DNA of 64,000 nucleotides, from contig JAIUNI010000001.1 in the NCBI GenBank assembly GCA_020161935.1, forward strand, positions 744,001 through 808,000. The letters run 5' to 3'. The notes under the pieces are model-generated. The model was given only the letters and a program-made list of their open reading frames with translations, made no database searches and was not told the DNA's origin. A program made the translations under genes and the position numbers. Shown piece by piece: positions 62,601 through 64,000 of this stretch (within the stretch, counting starts at the first letter, position 1; each line of letters opens with the position of its first letter). This DNA is from Chloroflexota bacterium. Lineage in GTDB: Bacteria; Chloroflexota; Anaerolineae; Aggregatilineales; Phototrophicaceae.

Positions 62601-63060
62601 GATCAAGGCAGAATCAGCAGCGAATGCAATAGCTGAGTCCATAAACGACTCTCATTCAGTGGTACGTGAGGCGGCATCTGAAGCATTAGGCAGTCTTGGC
62701 AGTACAAAAACGATTGTCGCACTGGAAAAAGCCAGTAATGATACTGAGGAATTCGTCAGGTTGGCGGCTGTGGAGAGCTTAGGTAGAATTAAAGATAGTT
62801 CAACGGAAGTTCCCTTGCTGTCGGCCATGAAAGATAAAAGTGAACACGTAAGATGGGCAGCCGCTAATGCGCTAACAAGCATAGCAAGGCCACAACTTGA
62901 CACAATGTTAATCCCGTTTCTTAGCGATGATGGCGGTCCTTACTGGGAGCAAAAGCGAATTTGCGACGTAATTGCCGACATTTTAAGCCAAATTAATACC
63001 GATAAAGCTAAAAGCGCCTTAGTTGAATGGCGCAATTCTCAATCGCGTTCAGTGAGTTAA
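59623..63060 (+). CDS. TIR-like / pseudo-NACHT / HEAT-repeat protein
   Basis: A 1145-aa protein without membrane segments. Residues 1-125 look like a divergent TIR fold: RIVVLNHPLDGDFAVRLNLI, LAIIVVLRPQFVNSSN, Glu70 in SVLELADGSNVPIFPVIRAP at the place of the TIR catalytic Glu, and THTIDFTD. About 170-470 follows the order of a NACHT NTPase (a strand where the P-loop should be at 203-213, LPIVINLAAW at 237-246, a Walker-B-like KIILIVHGIEG at 271-281, then FLSIIILIEEF), but it has neither GxxxxGK nor the acidic DE. It is probably a non-hydrolysing pseudo-NTPase. From 590 to 820 and 930 to 1130 are HEAT repeats (DWVMRWAGVETLGWIGN, NNWKIRVAAIRALAEIKA, HSVVREAASEALGSLG, EEFVRLAAVESLGRIKD), likely a ligand-sensing or scaffold solenoid. 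The next TIR gene follows by 33 bases. Confidence 0.8.
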   Translation: MRIVVLNHPLDGDFAVRLNLILIRSGLNSRIETLDTVHGFLANSANDELAIIVVLRPQFVNSSNLLSVLELADGSNVPIFPVIRAPIDIHEWPTQIGFTHTIDFTDHDEQYFVAKVFDLAHAVALKSSAPSTPHLSLLETHISNLLLSTQWLDKLEALNFPEMSSQSPLKHFIENIQYDVISTDNPSLKRKDLLAEILLHFPRILIQTEFVDSDILARYITDTYVMKYSGDPRSAQLPIVINLAAWSPNRDSLDSLMVFRKTAYRDIENGKIILIVHGIEGETHIWNSFWEILANNIDLDSPFLSIIILIEEFSNVRVSLEHLVEIKPVEITFGALQKYSSHFPDRLLTIYINTSLENDTSQPLHYFTESPLLFAQLLSIRFSENTQLQEYGVADYYTALIETLWNMGCRINSDKESELQSVYPRLAKMAALLTHHSKIYLHLDDAIKLLGNKYTLQTCIDSGLLTQNGNKIRFAVSHFKNYFASIALREYGLPSKLPKPTLNYLGERIPKLWDKSLILLPHLLPNSTLLLERLAEQDPLLALRAISRGSKVSRNLYLSIVEKALISMHQTGDFRLALANQLKTIDQPATIAILLEIMREGSWTLRTSAYNLLNDFDSSITEDIIPLIKDSEKEVEYKTVVYAIQRIGDKAMIGLIQLLKSDDVVVRKNAIRILGMLQDKVASPALVARLADIHHEIVLEAIKAIGQLKDIQTVLALAQLANYSSSRVVKAIRTSLLQLQQLNPEKFIKYVQELNIVNRYAVVLLLCETNENKNIDFALALSYDNDPDVRIAALNGLRNFRGSRSTLRLEECLNDTEKSNLSKQRVSEIAARLISASGLANSKEKSHTDAQTKPDKRTSSEIVKSRLILAKTPVEAITTGDDEDGYKVVTPIKTEGDLKIATILQQMREQGWNTSNSAAKELREYAKQLQGTANTQVMNQIIEMLNDNDWVMRWAGVETLGWIGNIHVVPHLIQRLADNNWKIRVAAIRALAEIKAESAANAIAESINDSHSVVREAASEALGSLGSTKTIVALEKASNDTEEFVRLAAVESLGRIKDSSTEVPLLSAMKDKSEHVRWAAANALTSIARPQLDTMLIPFLSDDGGPYWEQKRICDVIADILSQINTDKAKSALVEWRNSQSRSVS

Positions 63061-63093
63061 TTACGCGCGACTACACAATAATGAGATAAACAC

Positions 63094-64000
63094 ATGCGTA
63101 TATTTGTAAGTTATGCTCGCGTCGACAAGCCTTTTTGCATCCAAATTGTTGATACTCTTGATGTACACGAAACATGGTACGACCAACGCCTATACGCTGG
63201 TCAAAACTGGTGGAAAGAAATTCTCCGGCGGCTTGACTGGTGTGAAAGTTTTGTATATCTCCTTTCACCAGACTCAATCGCTTCCGAATATTGCAATAAA
63301 GAATTTGAACTCGCTCAAAGCCTCGGTAAACATATTGTACCGGTACTTATACGGTCAGATGTGGTGCTGCCAGACAACTTGAAAGATATGCAGTATGTCG
63401 ATCTTACAAATGGCATTACGATTGAAGCGGTCAAGATACTTTTAAACTCTATCTACATCGCAGAACGTAAAAAAAATCCCCCTACTCTACCCATCACATC
63501 TGATCAAGTAGCTCCCCCTACTGCTAATCCAGCCAATGTGATTAGTGTAGCCGCAACGGCTATGGAAAATGGTCAATTTGACCAAGCGGTATTTCATCTC
63601 AAACAAGCGAAGGAAAATGGTTTCACATCTCGCTTCATAAACTTAGATGCCTTGTTACAAGAAGCTGAGACAGCGCTGGAGCGATTGTCCTATTTACGTG
63701 AAGCGGAACGTGAATATAAGCAAATTGCTGATCTCGTCAAATTGAGCCGCACGCGCAAACTAGGTTTAGAAGCATTTGAAGCCTTTCGGCGTGATTACCC
63801 CGATTATGATCCCGACGAGATGGCACAATTAATCTCGAAACCAGACACATCTAAAAAAGCTATACTTCCCATTACATCTCCTAAAGAGGCTAAACTGATT
63901 AGCTTTACACTACCTCTTTTAGAGTGGTGTGATATCCCTCAGGGTGCCTTAACAAATGGTGATTCTGACAAACAAAACAAGACACCTCAGATCATCGTTC
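63094..64000 (+). CDS. TIR-domain protein with FGE/SUMF1-like C-terminus, truncated
   Basis: It starts at ATG 63094 and is open at the window end; 302 residues are visible. Residues 1-100 are a canonical TIR domain: MRIFVSYARVDKPFCIQIVD, TWYDQRLYAGQNWWKEI, FVYLLSPDSIASEYCNKEFE (the C..E pattern puts the NADase-type catalytic Glu at 70), HIVPVLIRS. About 150-260 is a helical, TPR-like stretch (ENGQFDQAVFHLKQAKENGF). The last 25 residues, LLEWCDIPQGALTNGDSDKQ then KTPQIIV, resemble the opening of formylglycine-generating-enzyme/SUMF1-like domains (W..IPaG....G). TIR-FGE fusions are typical of Chloroflexota and cyanobacteria. It is operonic with the TIR/HEAT gene. Confidence 0.82.
   Translation, partial: MRIFVSYARVDKPFCIQIVDTLDVHETWYDQRLYAGQNWWKEILRRLDWCESFVYLLSPDSIASEYCNKEFELAQSLGKHIVPVLIRSDVVLPDNLKDMQYVDLTNGITIEAVKILLNSIYIAERKKNPPTLPITSDQVAPPTANPANVISVAATAMENGQFDQAVFHLKQAKENGFTSRFINLDALLQEAETALERLSYLREAEREYKQIADLVKLSRTRKLGLEAFEAFRRDYPDYDPDEMAQLISKPDTSKKAILPITSPKEAKLISFTLPLLEWCDIPQGALTNGDSDKQNKTPQIIV

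Overview
The window reads as a chromosomal segment of a Chloroflexota bacterium, most likely of the Anaerolineae type. This is inferred from gene content, not from a marker-gene search. The clues are many exported proteins with Thr/Pro-rich linkers carrying LysM or SH3b domains, a mevalonate route with isopentenyl phosphate kinase and a phosphomevalonate-type decarboxylase, a UDP-sulfoquinovose synthase, carbamoyltransferase with small membrane partners, and TIR/HEAT/FGE-type signalling proteins. There are no rRNA genes, no CRISPR array, no complete insertion sequence and no phage genes. Two tRNA genes are present: Pro(GGG) and Thr(CGT).

Layout. 0-5 kb: a truncated SH3b protein, tRNA-Pro, and a peptide-type ABC importer (binding protein plus two permeases, no ATPase). 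5-11 kb: a cell-wall LCP transferase with a lipoprotein, and a secreted type I pullulanase. 11-21 kb: a PfkB sugar kinase, two tandem LysM paralogues, mutL, a histidine kinase, udk, tRNA-Thr and purH. 21-26.5 kb: a carbamoyltransferase cluster with small membrane proteins (one only 56 aa), a GNAT/FemAB-like acyltransferase and an orphan sugar-importer ATPase. 26.7-36 kb: a CinA protein with a decayed amidase domain, an orotate-phosphoribosyltransferase-like protein, and a tight minus-strand group PrsW-like / hypothetical / trypsin-like protease / tlyA, followed by lepA. 36-44 kb: a second oligopeptide-binding protein, then the isoprenoid locus (ipk, mvk, UbiA-type transferase, and the divergent mevalonate-phosphate decarboxylase), then RseP-type site-2 protease and a HEAT-repeat protein. 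44-48 kb: SCP2 protein, LysM/M23 lipoprotein, SH3b membrane protein, ErpA and a SufR-like regulator. 48-56 kb: amino-acid and lipid biosynthesis (pheA, asd, sqdB, hisD, an APH-fold kinase, hisG, hisZ). 56.5-64 kb: an SH3b protein, a single-domain response regulator, a P-loop ATPase, a TIR-like/pseudo-NACHT/HEAT protein of 1145 aa and a TIR protein with an FGE-like C-terminus that runs off the window.

The most unusual parts are (i) the TIR/HEAT/ATPase island at the right end, which looks like a signalling or conflict system with an NTPase module that has lost its P-loop; (ii) the isoprenoid locus, consistent with the alternative mevalonate pathway; (iii) a long-form HisG beside a HisZ, with an unassigned kinase translationally coupled to hisD; and (iv) the carbamoyltransferase locus with a very small gene.

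Two gene-poor stretches (10.8-11.7 kb and 27.9-28.8 kb) carry degenerate short repeats of the same kind in opposite orientation. All family assignments were made by eye from motifs, without database searches.
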